Shown: piece by piece, positions 26,715 to 34,130 of the stretch
Position numbering within the stretch: position 1 is the first letter of the stretch
How the letters are laid out: every line of letters starts with the position of its first letter
Assembly (NCBI GenBank): GCA_001784735.1
Contig: MFSB01000006.1
Location: 1 to 37,918, forward strand
Length of the DNA stretch: 37,918 nucleotides
Source: Candidatus Moranbacteria bacterium RIFCSPLOWO2_12_FULL_48_12
GTDB taxonomy: Bacteria > Patescibacteriota > Minisyncoccia > Moranbacterales > UBA1568
Direction: 5' to 3'
The notes under the pieces: generated by a model
What the model was told of the DNA's origin: nothing
Databases searched by the model: none
The model's input: the letters and a program-made list of their open reading frames with translations, nothing else
Position numbers and translations under genes: made by a program

Positions 26715-27449
26715 CTACTTCTGATCGACGCCCCGCAAACCGGTGAAAGGATCCTTGTAACGTTGTTCTTTCGGTACGCCGAGATCAATTAACATTTTTT
26801 CCATGGCTTCGACAAACGGGAGTGAACCGACGAGATAGTACAACTTTCCAGGAATATCGTCAATATATTTGGTAATCATCGGCACACAGATATACCCGCG
26901 TTCATCGTTTATCGGCTGACAGACCTCGTCTGATTGACTGAGTACCGTGATACAGCGAAAATGCGGCAGAGGCAGAGGCTTGATCTCTTCACAGAAAGCG
27001 GCATCTTTGAGAAAGCGATTGGAATACAAAAGGGTAAAATCACGGGTACTGCCTTCATGCGCCGCTTGCTTCAAAATACTTCTCACCGGGGTGATGCCGA
27101 TACCACCGACCAGAAACACCACCGGGCGCAGATCTCCTTTGGGTACGGTGAAAAATCCTACGGCTTTGGTAATGGTGATCGTATCGCCTGGCTGCATCTG
27201 CCAAAATGTCTGCTTGAAACCGCTCATTCCACGGCGCATAGCGAAATGCATTTCTGATTCGAAGGGAGAGGAAGCAATAGAGAAAGAGCGCACCGGCCCT
27301 TTGGGATCCGGAGCGACGAGTTTGGGTAGTGTCAAAGCCACATACTGGCCAGCCTGAAAAATATATCCCTCTGGTTTGTCAAAAATAAAAAGGCGGGTGC
27401 CATCGGCTACCTCGCGTGTTCCTTTGAGAGTGAGAGTGTATCCTTGCAT
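26715..27449 (-). CDS. FAD/NAD(P)-binding oxidoreductase of the ferredoxin-reductase family, 244 aa
   Basis: Two-domain flavin reductase. A beta-barrel FAD domain with RSFSIAS (54-60), the R-x-[YF]-S FAD-binding motif, is followed by an NAD(P) domain starting VVFLVGGIGITPVRS (110-124). It has no added 2Fe-2S or other domain, so it needs a separate electron partner, unknown here. I use the ATG at 27449, preceded by a GGAGGAGGAG purine tract about 10 bases upstream; the longer frame starts at a GTG and runs through that tract. It stands alone between the tRNA-Gly(TCC) locus and yvcK. Confidence 0.88.
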   Translation of the reverse strand: MQGYTLTLKGTREVADGTRLFIFDKPEGYIFQAGQYVALTLPKLVAPDPKGPVRSFSIASSPFESEMHFAMRRGMSGFKQTFWQMQPGDTITITKAVGFFTVPKGDLRPVVFLVGGIGITPVRSILKQAAHEGSTRDFTLLYSNRFLKDAAFCEEIKPLPLPHFRCITVLSQSDEVCQPINDERGYICVPMITKYIDDIPGKLYYLVGSLPFVEAMEKMLIDLGVPKEQRYKDPFTGLRGVDQK

Positions 27450-27613
27450 ACTTTTTTTCTCCTCCTCCCCTGCGAAGGGGAGGGTAGGGAGGGGTGGTTT
27501 ACGATTCACAATTCATAATTCCTGATTCTTGATTCTATTTTCTCCTTCCCTAGTGTACTTTTTTTCCTGTCTTTCAGTATAGCCAGAGAAAATCCGACTG
27601 TCAAAAAGTATCC

Positions 27614-28633
27614 CTACACGATATCACGGAGGATATTCTCGTACTCCCCCAGCTCGAGGAGCATCATGAGCACTTTGGCCAACTGGTCGCTATCGTGCCG
27701 GATAAAAGCCCGCGTATGAGCAATGGCATCGGCCTTATCCAAACGCACCCGCTCCGCACTCAAAAGATTGGTTTCCAATACACGATACTGGCGCTTCTTG
27801 CGAGCCGTTCTCTCAAAAGGCACGAGCTCGCCTTCCTGCTTATATTTTTTCATCAACCGCTGGCTCGGCTTGCCGATATTGTTGGTAACGAAATCGACCC
27901 TTCCTCTCCCTAGATATTTTTCCGTGGCATCAATGTAGTCATCGAGCGTAAACCCCTCTGTCTGACCTTTTTTATTTACCAGATTGCAGTTGTACACGAC
28001 TTTCGCGTGAGACTTTCGGATAGCCTCTGGGATACCATCCACCAAAAGATTCGGCACGATAGCGCAATAGTGACTTCCCGGACCGATCACAATCAGATCG
28101 GCAGCCAGAATTTTTTCAATCGCTCGCGGATTGGCTTTTGCCTTGGGGAAGAGATATATCTTGGCTACTCCCTGCTTGCTGATTTCAAAATTATGATTGA
28201 TTTCACTTTCTCCCTGAAGCAGAGTCTTACTCTTCAGTTGGAGAAAAAGCTTCGTATCCGCATTGGTCACGGGGATCACTTCGCCTTTGACATTCAAAAT
28301 TTGGGCGGCTTCAGCGACGCCAAGAGAAAAATTGCCAGTAATCTTTTCCAAGGCGGAAAGAAAAAGGTTGCCGAAACTATGGCCCGATAAGCCACCATTC
28401 TCAAATCGATAATTCATAAGCTTCCGAAGCATCTCTGAAGAATCTGACAGCGCCACCAGACACTGGCGCACATCGCCCGGCGGCAAAACTCCGAGTTCGT
28501 CACGCAGAACCCCCGTCGAGCCGCCGTCATCGGCCATAGAAACGATGGCCGACAGTTCGATCGGATACTTTTTCAGCCCGGACAAAAGCATGAAACTCCC
28601 CGTCCCCCCGCCGATAGTCACTACTTTTTTCAT
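27614..28633 (-). CDS. yvcK: Gluconeogenesis factor YvcK/CofD-like protein, 339 aa
   Basis: Begins MKKVVTIGGGTGSFMLLSGLKKYP, the hallmark Gly-rich start of the YvcK (UPF0052)/CofD-like family. It continues with MADDGGSTGVLRDELGVLPPGDVRQCLVAL, which is strongly conserved. YvcK binds UDP-sugars in studied bacteria and supports cell shape and envelope synthesis on gluconeogenic carbon sources. The start is the ATG at 28633; a TATAAT ends 10 bases before it, so the leader would be only about 4 nt. The first 33 bases around this start recur exactly at 31058-31090 beside the NUDIX stop codon, suggesting yvcK once followed NUDIX directly with an ATGA overlap. Confidence 0.93.
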   Translation of the reverse strand: MKKVVTIGGGTGSFMLLSGLKKYPIELSAIVSMADDGGSTGVLRDELGVLPPGDVRQCLVALSDSSEMLRKLMNYRFENGGLSGHSFGNLFLSALEKITGNFSLGVAEAAQILNVKGEVIPVTNADTKLFLQLKSKTLLQGESEINHNFEISKQGVAKIYLFPKAKANPRAIEKILAADLIVIGPGSHYCAIVPNLLVDGIPEAIRKSHAKVVYNCNLVNKKGQTEGFTLDDYIDATEKYLGRGRVDFVTNNIGKPSQRLMKKYKQEGELVPFERTARKKRQYRVLETNLLSAERVRLDKADAIAHTRAFIRHDSDQLAKVLMMLLELGEYENILRDIV

Positions 28634-28635
28634 AA
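28603..28635. repeat. 33-bp direct repeat, copy 1 (yvcK start)
   Basis: Identical to 31058-31090. It contains the yvcK ATG and the codons for MKKVVTIGG. The two copies bracket the radical SAM gene. Confidence 0.95.
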
Positions 28636-28643
28636 GATTCAAA

Positions 28644-28649
28644 ATTATA
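28644..28649 (-). promoter_or_regulatory. -10 box close to the yvcK start
   Basis: TATAAT on the minus strand ending 10 bases before the ATG; no convincing -35. If used, this promoter was formed in DNA outside the 33-bp repeat. Confidence 0.4.
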
Positions 28650-28689
28650 CGATATTGAAACCATAGCATGCTCAAAGTATTCTTTCAAG

Positions 28690-28720
28690 AAAAAAGCCTA
28701 GTCCGCAATGCGTCTAGGCT
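28690..28720 (-). terminator. Terminator of the radical SAM gene
   Basis: Minus strand: AGCCTAG...CTAGGCT stem with inner CGC/GCG, then six T. It lies 31 bases after the radical SAM stop codon. Confidence 0.8.
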
Positions 28721-28750
28721 ACCTGTCCATCCGGTCAGGCTCGGTATTTT

Positions 28751-30823
28751 TTACAGCGTCCGAGAAAACGCGAGCAGGTCTTCGAATGAATTGAAGCTCA
28801 CTTTCTGCCCCAGCTCCTCCTTGACAATAGACGCCACCTTTGCGAGAGCCCGCTCGAGGTGTGGAACTTCTTTTTCCGGCGGCAATACTTTCGCCATCTG
28901 CTCAAGCTCTTCCCACGAGTAACGCCCGCGATTTACCCACCACGGAATAGTAGATGTCACGCCATAGGCCCAGTGCCGGCGGCATGCCTCTTCCAGAACA
29001 GTCCGCATCGCATCCACCTTCTTGTTTGAGACGACACGATACCGGAAGTCCCGATTGAGGTGTAATGGTTTAGTGTCTGGAAGCACCTCTATCCACTGGC
29101 CGTTTTTTCCTTCTGTTTCATCCCGACTGAGGCGCGTAACCCGATACCGACCGGCTTTGATAGTGAGGATATCTCTCCCGTACTTCTCGAGAAAAGCGAT
29201 CCATTTGAGCCCCCAATGTAGCGGCTCGCCCGGAAGTCCGATGAGAAGAAAGACGTGTGTCTGAATACCGGCCTTCCTCAAATTGGACAGAATAATACCG
29301 TAATTCTCGGGCTTATTCCAGGTCTTTTCCGCTTGTGCCAAAGTCTCCGGTGCTAAAGATTCGAAACCGACCATAACATCGCCACAGCCCGCTTCGGCCA
29401 GTGCATCGCATACATCCTGTTTTACTAGGGTATTGTCTGCCGTCATATAGCAGTCCCATGTCGCGGAAAGGCCTCTCTCCTTGAGTCTTTTTCCTAATGC
29501 AATTTGGCGAGAAACCGGAAACATCGCACTGACAATCTCAAAACGAGACGCGCCTATGGCCAATATGTGCTCCGCCATTCGACGTGAGCTCATTTCACGT
29601 GGCTTACCGTGAAATGTAGCGCTTCCGGCCTCGATTGCACAAAAATCGCAGCGGTCTTTCGTGAGACAATTTGACGCCGGGTAAAGAGAGGGAACAAAAT
29701 CGGGCGACCACTGACGCACGCTACCGTCAAAAACCGGCGTTGGCAAGGTTTCGAATGGAATCGGCAAGGATACAGGATTAACGATTACTCTGTTGTCGCC
29801 ACTTCTCCACACTGTCCCCGGTGCGGATGATGGTGTCAAGGTTTCAGTTAAAACCTCCAGTGCACGGAAGCCTTCTCCCCAAACTATGGCATCACAGTAG
29901 TCGAACATCTCGGCGAATTGCGGAAGCAAATAGGCACCAAGCGGCCGCGCCCAAAAGTTGCCACCCATGACCACGAGTGTATTCGGCAACGTCTCTTTTA
30001 TCATCGCAGCGAGGATGCAACCTTGAACGAATTGCCTTTCGTCAGCGATGCTGATCCCATACAAATGAGGACGGACGTTTTTCGCAAATGGAACTTCCGC
30101 GTGAGCGAAGTACGAATACCATAGATGCTCTTTGCGATTTCTTATCGCATCGAGCATTTTCTCGATACTGCCGTCATAGTAATGCGACACGTATGTGACG
30201 TTATTGCGCTCCACGACGAATTTGTCTTGCGTTATGATACCGCTTGAAACGCGCTCGAATGTCATCCGTGCATCGTAAAGTGCCTTGATATCGCTTTTCG
30301 AGTCGCGGATAGTTGCCAGCGCCTTGTCGATAGTCTCTCCGCCGTGCTCGCGTAAAACGTATTTTAATCCGGCGATGTGCCCATAGTGCTGGGTCACTTG
30401 GTGACCACGCTCTTGGAGATACGCCGCGAGCATCGAGATGCCGGCAGGCAAATGCCATACCGACGATACCGGCGGATAGTTGAGTATCACTCGACGTTTA
30501 GGAGTTGCTATGAGAGTGACGAGCGCAAACTCGCTTTTCACAACGTCATCGTTGAAAGTGATCGTGATGACCGGTTTAGGCGTAGTCGGTACTGTCAGCC
30601 AGCCCATCTCACTCCGATAATTAACGGTAACAGGCTCAGAAACGGTCAGACTTTTGCCTTCGGGGATGGAAACCATCCGCCCGTCAGCAAAATGCACGTA
30701 CGTTACCTCATGGCGATTCGACGTGTCACGCTGGTGAACAGTCACCGCGTACGAAACATCAATGTGGAAGAGATGTAATGCACACAGAATTGCGAAAAAA
30801 CAGAGAAGCTTGTTCGGTTTCAT
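28751..30823 (-). CDS. B12-binding-type radical SAM protein with an N-terminal signal sequence, 690 aa
   Basis: A hydrophobic signal-like N-terminus (about 1-26, ...VSYA-VTV) precedes a beta-rich stretch (about 27-113) of unknown kind. A cobalamin-binding-like Rossmann domain follows (about 114-340, VILNYPPVSSVWHLPAGISMLAAYLQERGH), then a radical SAM barrel. The cluster motif is C386-x5-C392-x2-C395 (NCLTKDRCDFC) instead of the usual Cx3Cx2C. Downstream GCGDVMVGFES and FLLIGLPGEP are typical radical SAM blocks. It has a near-perfect AGGAGG 5 bases before the ATG, unlike its neighbours, plus its own promoter and terminator. It lies between 33-bp direct repeats. Substrate unknown; an export signal on such an enzyme is odd. 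Confidence 0.85.
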   Translation of the reverse strand: MKPNKLLCFFAILCALHLFHIDVSYAVTVHQRDTSNRHEVTYVHFADGRMVSIPEGKSLTVSEPVTVNYRSEMGWLTVPTTPKPVITITFNDDVVKSEFALVTLIATPKRRVILNYPPVSSVWHLPAGISMLAAYLQERGHQVTQHYGHIAGLKYVLREHGGETIDKALATIRDSKSDIKALYDARMTFERVSSGIITQDKFVVERNNVTYVSHYYDGSIEKMLDAIRNRKEHLWYSYFAHAEVPFAKNVRPHLYGISIADERQFVQGCILAAMIKETLPNTLVVMGGNFWARPLGAYLLPQFAEMFDYCDAIVWGEGFRALEVLTETLTPSSAPGTVWRSGDNRVIVNPVSLPIPFETLPTPVFDGSVRQWSPDFVPSLYPASNCLTKDRCDFCAIEAGSATFHGKPREMSSRRMAEHILAIGASRFEIVSAMFPVSRQIALGKRLKERGLSATWDCYMTADNTLVKQDVCDALAEAGCGDVMVGFESLAPETLAQAEKTWNKPENYGIILSNLRKAGIQTHVFLLIGLPGEPLHWGLKWIAFLEKYGRDILTIKAGRYRVTRLSRDETEGKNGQWIEVLPDTKPLHLNRDFRYRVVSNKKVDAMRTVLEEACRRHWAYGVTSTIPWWVNRGRYSWEELEQMAKVLPPEKEVPHLERALAKVASIVKEELGQKVSFNSFEDLLAFSRTL

Positions 30824-30829
30824 GAGTCC

Positions 30830-30835
30830 TCCTAC
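30830..30835 (-). promoter_or_regulatory. Strong Shine-Dalgarno of the radical SAM gene
   Basis: AGGAGG on the minus strand, 4-6 bases before the ATG at 30823. It is the clearest ribosome binding site in the window, where most genes have none or a weak one. Confidence 0.8.
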
Positions 30836-30926
30836 AAGGGAAGTTGGTGAGTGATATTGTTAAAGAGCCTTATACAAGCCTAAACTTGTCTGTCGCTCTT
30901 TGGAAAAAATCCTGATACGACTTGCA

Positions 30927-30955
30927 TTTATAACACAAGCCCGCTAAAAATACAA
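30927..30955 (-). promoter_or_regulatory. Putative promoter of the radical SAM gene
   Basis: TTGTAT (30955-30950), 17-base spacer, TATAAA (30932-30927) preceded by TGT. The leader is about 97 nt. Confidence 0.5.
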
Positions 30956-30962
30956 TAGTTTA

Positions 30963-30986
30963 CAAAAAAGCTGGCTTCAAGCCAGT
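30963..30986 (-). terminator. Terminator between the NUDIX gene and the radical SAM promoter
   Basis: Minus strand: CTGGCTT-G-AAGCCAG followed by C and six T. It separates the radical SAM unit from upstream transcription. Confidence 0.8.
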
Positions 30987-31057
30987 CATATAACATTCAA
31001 AAGTTTCATAGGGTTAACCGTTTGCATCAACGGGGTGACAAATCAAACAAATGGTTT

Positions 31058-31090
31058 TCCCCCCGCCGATAGTCACTACTTTTTTCATAA
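31058..31090. repeat. 33-bp direct repeat, copy 2 (orphan yvcK start)
   Basis: Identical to 28603-28635. On the minus strand it encodes an ATG and about nine yvcK codons that lead nowhere; the ATG overlaps the NUDIX TGA as ATGA. Confidence 0.95.
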
Positions 31091-31528
31091 AAATGATTTT
31101 TTTCTAAAGTACGCCCTGATTGCTTCTTCATAACCATTTACAAAGTCATAGTGTTCCATATCTGCCTCTATAATCCAGGCATATTCTGTATGTTCATGAC
31201 TCAAAGTGACCTCGCCGGAGATATAAGAACAATCAAACCCAGCCAGAAACACCCACTCCCCATTCGGAAACTGGCGTCTGAAAACGTGGAACACTTCTCC
31301 CACGATAATTTCTATCGAGCCGCATTCTTCTCTTACTTCCCGCAAAAGAACGTCTATAAGCGGGGTTCTCTCTTCACTTTCCGTAATTCTTCCGCCGGGG
31401 ATTTCCCATTTTTTCCCACTCGGATATTTTTCAGATGCGAACTCCCTCAAGATAAGCAACTTGCCATCCTTTGCAATAAAAGCCTTGAGACCAACAAAAA
31501 AGAGCTTGTTATCTTCCATAGCTTGCAT
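31085..31528 (-). CDS. NUDIX hydrolase, 147 aa
   Basis: NUDIX fold protein that would hydrolyse a nucleoside-diphosphate derivative. The box runs GGRITESEERTPLIDVLLREVREECG-like from about residue 47: the REVREECG half is perfect, but the first half has about three extra residues compared with the usual spacing. I start at the ATG at 31528 (MQAMEDNK); an ATG at 31519 is equally possible, and longer frames run into tRNA-like repeats. The TGA stop forms ATGA with an orphan copy of the yvcK start codon. The substrate cannot be deduced. Confidence 0.88.
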   Translation of the reverse strand: MQAMEDNKLFFVGLKAFIAKDGKLLILREFASEKYPSGKKWEIPGGRITESEERTPLIDVLLREVREECGSIEIIVGEVFHVFRRQFPNGEWVFLAGFDCSYISGEVTLSHEHTEYAWIIEADMEHYDFVNGYEEAIRAYFRKKSFL

Positions 31529-31544
31529 GAGAGAATTATTCTGT

Positions 31545-31590
31545 CGGAGCACCCGGAATCCCCGCCTGCCGTCGGGCAGGGAACCGGAAC
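31545..31590 (-). pseudogene. tRNA-Pro-like 3'-end fragment with a 20-nt hairpin in the T-loop
   Basis: GCACCCGGAATC (to 31560) and GAACCGG (from 31581) are T-arm halves separated by exactly 20 nt. Read on the minus strand, the insert starts CCTGCCCG and ends CAGGCGGG. This is the shortest member of that hairpin family. Confidence 0.55.
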
Positions 31591-31600
31591 TAAAATTTGG

Positions 31601-31658
31601 TCGGGGTGCTGGGAATCCCCTTCGGGCCTGGGCTATCCTGCGAGACAGGTTAGCCCTT
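31601..31658 (-). pseudogene. tRNA-Pro 3'-end fragment followed by a hairpin
   Basis: TCGGGGTGCTGGGAATC (31601-31617) is identical to the 3' end of the intact tRNA-Pro, including its leading T. It breaks off exactly at the T-loop position GAATC. Next comes a stem, GGGCTATCCTG/CAGGTTAGCCC, within 31624-31655. Confidence 0.65.
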
Positions 31659-31715
31659 CTCTTCCCAACGCAAGTGAAGCAGTTCACTTGCTTCACCCGC
31701 CTTCACTTCGTTTTG

Positions 31716-31786
31716 TCGGGGTGCTGGGAATCGAACCCAGTCAACATGCTCCCAAAGCATGCGTACTACCGGTATACGACACCCCG
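31716..31786 (-). tRNA. tRNA-Pro (anticodon TGG)
   Basis: Minus strand: acceptor CGGGGTG (31786-31780) pairs with CACCCCG (31723-31717); discriminator A. The anticodon stem CATGC/GCATG holds loop TTTGGGA, so the anticodon is TGG. T-arm GGGTTCGATTCCC. CCA is not encoded. It is flanked by broken 3' ends on its 3' side and broken 5' halves on its 5' side. Confidence 0.95.
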
Positions 31787-31820
31787 AAAATTTAATACGA
31801 AACTATGTGTTCCTAAACTT

Positions 31821-31877
31821 GCGTATTTACCCGCCATAGTTCTTACGGCGGCGGGCTGCCACTATACTACTCTCCGG
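31821..31877 (-). pseudogene. tRNA-like 5' half with a hairpin after the D-loop GG
   Basis: Minus strand: CCGGAGAGTAGTATAGTGG has the look of an acceptor strand plus D-arm. Shortly after GTGG comes a 26-nt CCCGCC...GGCGGG hairpin (31829-31854), then TAAATACGC. No matching intact tRNA is in this window, so its identity is open. Confidence 0.45.
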
Positions 31878-31900
31878 ATTGAGATGCGACGGGGCAAGAA

Positions 31901-31968
31901 GCATGCGTACTATCCGCCTCGACTCGCTTCGCTTGCCGACGCGAGGCGGGCCGGTATACGACACCCCG
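31901..31968 (-). pseudogene. Broken tRNA-Pro 5' half with a 38-nt D-loop hairpin
   Basis: GCATGCGTACTA (31901-31912) and CCGGTATACGACACCCCG (31951-31968) equal the intact tRNA-Pro 5' half, in which they are contiguous. The 38-nt insert (31913-31950) is the CCGCCTCGACTCG-family hairpin. In tRNA terms it lies immediately after the invariant GG of the D-loop. Confidence 0.8.
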
Positions 31969-31975
31969 ATAGCTA

Positions 31976-32007
31976 TAATCCCGCCGAGGCGGGATTATAG
32001 CTCTATC
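31976..32007. repeat. Hairpin with AGCTATAATCCCGCC arms
   Basis: Near-perfect stem, AGCTATAATCCCGCC / GGCGGGATTATAGCT, followed on the plus strand by a short T-run. It lies near the end of the HU gene but not in the classic orientation of a terminator for it. Confidence 0.65.
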
Positions 32008-32057
32008 TTTTTTTCCGCCATCCGCCAACCGGCGGAGCGGGGTTGCAGATCCTCAAA

Positions 32058-32339
32058 CTATCTTACCGCTTCTTTCAAGGTCTTGCCAGCGGTGAACTTC
32101 GGAACCGTCATAGCCGGAATCATAATCTTGGCCTTTGTCTGAGGGTTGATCCCCTCGCGAGCGGCACGATTCGAAACTTTGAAGGTGCCAAAGCCAGTGA
32201 GAGTCACTTTGTTGCCCTTGCCGAGCTCCGCTGTGACACAATCGATGACGCATCCCAAAACTGCCTCTACATCTTTCTTGGCAAGCTCAGTTTTGTCAAC
32301 AACCATGTGAACGAGTGTATCTTTATTTACATTTTGCAT
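32058..32339 (-). CDS. hup: HU/IHF-family DNA-binding protein, 93 aa
   Basis: Nucleoid-associated protein that bends DNA as a dimer. The family signature GFGTFKVSNRAAREGINPQT (about 49-68) is present, along with the helical N-terminal dimerisation region and a terminal VPKFTAGKTLKEAV. Length is typical (about 90). The start is the ATG at 32339, with AGGTG 8 bases upstream; an in-frame ATG 13 codons earlier adds atypical residues. Whether it is HU or IHF cannot be decided. Confidence 0.95.
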   Translation of the reverse strand: MQNVNKDTLVHMVVDKTELAKKDVEAVLGCVIDCVTAELGKGNKVTLTGFGTFKVSNRAAREGINPQTKAKIMIPAMTVPKFTAGKTLKEAVR

Positions 32340-32452
32340 ACTTTTCACCTGCCCTTCTAGTTTAGACCCGAGGCGCATTCGCCGCCGGAGCGCAGATTAC
32401 TTATCACCTGCCTCTATTCTAAGCCTTTTTTCTAAAGAGTGCAATCCCTAAG

Positions 32453-32553
32453 CCCCGTTAGAAGTCTGTCAAAACCAACCATGAAGACTCCTTATCTGAA
32501 TATCTTTAGTCGCCTGTTTTTAACCATACGCCCCAGTCAGACTTCTAACGGGG
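32453..32553. repeat. CCCC...GGGG inverted-repeat element, copy 5
   Basis: Perfect 16-bp arms, CCCCGTTAGAAGTCTG (32453-32468) and its complement (32538-32553), in 101 bp. Left flank TAAG, right flank TAAGC. It lies 45 bases past the rny stop on the minus strand. Confidence 0.8.
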
Positions 32554-32597
32554 TAAGCCATTTTGCTCATCTACAAAATTGAGCACAGACGGACAAA

Positions 32598-34130
32598 TTA
32601 CCTTGCATACTCGATCGCCCTCGTCTCGCGGAACACGTTCACTTTGATCTCGCCCGGATATTTTAGCTCTTCTTCGATACGCTTGGCAATATCGCGCGCC
32701 AGCTTCATAGCGCTCAAGTCATCCGTTTTCTCCGGATTGACGAATATGCGCACTTCGCGTCCGGCCTGAATGGCATAGGATTTCTCCACCTCCGGAAAAG
32801 AGTTGATGAGCGCTTCCAATTCTTCCAAACGCTTGATATATTTCTCTGCGGTTTCTTTGCGCGCCCCCGGACGAGCGGCAGAAATAGCGTCCGCTCCGGT
32901 CACAATGAACGATTCAGTGGTTTGGTGCGGGTATTCATCATGATGGCATTTCATCGCATCGATGACGTTCTGCCCGATGCCGAACTTTTCCAAAATACGC
33001 ATCCCGATCTTCACGTGTGTGCCCTCGATCTCATGGTCTACCGCTTTGCCGATATCATGCAAGAGCCCAGCCTTCTTGGCACAGGCGACATCCGCTCCCA
33101 ATTCAGCGGCCAAAGCGCCCGCCAAATAGGAAACTTCCAAAGAATGGAGCAAAACGTTCTGTTTGTAGCTGTACCGGTAGCGCAGACGCCCCAGAATATA
33201 GAGCAGTTTCGGATGCAGTCCGGCAATCCCGGCATCATAGGCCGCCGCTTCGCCCGATTCCTTGATCTTCGTATCCAGCTCCTTCTTGGCCTCCTCCACC
33301 GCTTCTTCGATGCGCGCCGGATGGATGCGTCCATCGGCTACGAGTTTTTCCAGAGCGATGCGGGCGATTTCGCGCCGCACCGGATCGAAGCCGGAGATGA
33401 TCACCGTTTCCGGCGTATCGTCCACAATAAGCTCTACGCCGGTTTCCTTTTCCAGCGCCCGGATATTCCGGCCTTCCTTGCCGATAATCTTTCCTTTTAC
33501 TTCGTCGGAAGGAATAGTCACCGTGGTCGTCGTAAATTCAGAAACATGGGAACGGGCATATTTCTGGATGATCGTCGCCATAATGTTGAGCGAGCGCTTT
33601 TCCAATTCCTCGTGGCTTTCGTTCTCCAGCTTCGACATGCGTTTCACCAAAGCCTCCTGGCTTTCCTCCTCAACCAGAGCAAAAATTTTTGTTTGAGCCT
33701 CTTCTTTGGAAAGCTGCGACACTTTTTCCAAACGCGTCAGTTCTTCCTCCCGTAATTTTTCCGCTTCCTCGCGAATCGCTTTGATTTCCTCGGCTTTTTG
33801 AAGCAAACGGCGCTTTTCCGTGTCGATCTCCTGGATCCCTTTTTCCGTCTGCGCCTCACGCTTCTCAAGACGACCTTCCTGAATAAGAAATTTCGCCTCC
33901 CGCGCCTGCTCGTTTTTCTTGGCCTCTTCAAGGATATCGACGGCCTTGTTCTTGGCCTCGATCGTCATTTCTTTCGCCTTCATTTCGGCCTCTTCCACCA
34001 TTTTTGCCGCCTGGCCTTCGGCGGTAGACAGCTGCCTTTTGGCGAGATTCTGCCTAACCAGATACCCCAACACCGCGCCGGCTATCAAAAGCCCGGCGGA
34101 AAGAAAAAAATACATCAGACTGAATGTCAT
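32598..34130 (-). CDS. rny: Ribonuclease Y
   Basis: Membrane-anchored endoribonuclease that starts mRNA decay in many bacteria lacking RNase E. 510 residues: an N-terminal membrane segment (about 5-25), a long charged coiled coil (about 35-190), a KH domain with GKEG (217-220), and an HD domain with LLHDIGKA (H358, D359), ending in the family's C-terminal FPEVEKSYAIQAGREVRIFV block. This is a complete, typical layout. I start at the ATG at 34130, which gives the expected N-terminal anchor; longer frames add 29 atypical residues. It is divergent from gpmI. Confidence 0.97.
   Translation of the reverse strand: MTFSLMYFFLSAGLLIAGAVLGYLVRQNLAKRQLSTAEGQAAKMVEEAEMKAKEMTIEAKNKAVDILEEAKKNEQAREAKFLIQEGRLEKREAQTEKGIQEIDTEKRRLLQKAEEIKAIREEAEKLREEELTRLEKVSQLSKEEAQTKIFALVEEESQEALVKRMSKLENESHEELEKRSLNIMATIIQKYARSHVSEFTTTTVTIPSDEVKGKIIGKEGRNIRALEKETGVELIVDDTPETVIISGFDPVRREIARIALEKLVADGRIHPARIEEAVEEAKKELDTKIKESGEAAAYDAGIAGLHPKLLYILGRLRYRYSYKQNVLLHSLEVSYLAGALAAELGADVACAKKAGLLHDIGKAVDHEIEGTHVKIGMRILEKFGIGQNVIDAMKCHHDEYPHQTTESFIVTGADAISAARPGARKETAEKYIKRLEELEALINSFPEVEKSYAIQAGREVRIFVNPEKTDDLSAMKLARDIAKRIEEELKYPGEIKVNVFRETRAIEYAR

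Noticed and set aside
31000..31040. A sixth CCCC...GGGG element, from AACGGGGTGACA near 31029
   Set aside because: Only one plausible end and a 5-bp stem are visible; too little to call a copy.
31545..31968. A CRISPR array, suggested by repeated hairpins around tRNA-Pro
   Set aside because: Repeats are unequal, spacers irregular and the repeated units are tRNA pieces; no cas genes.
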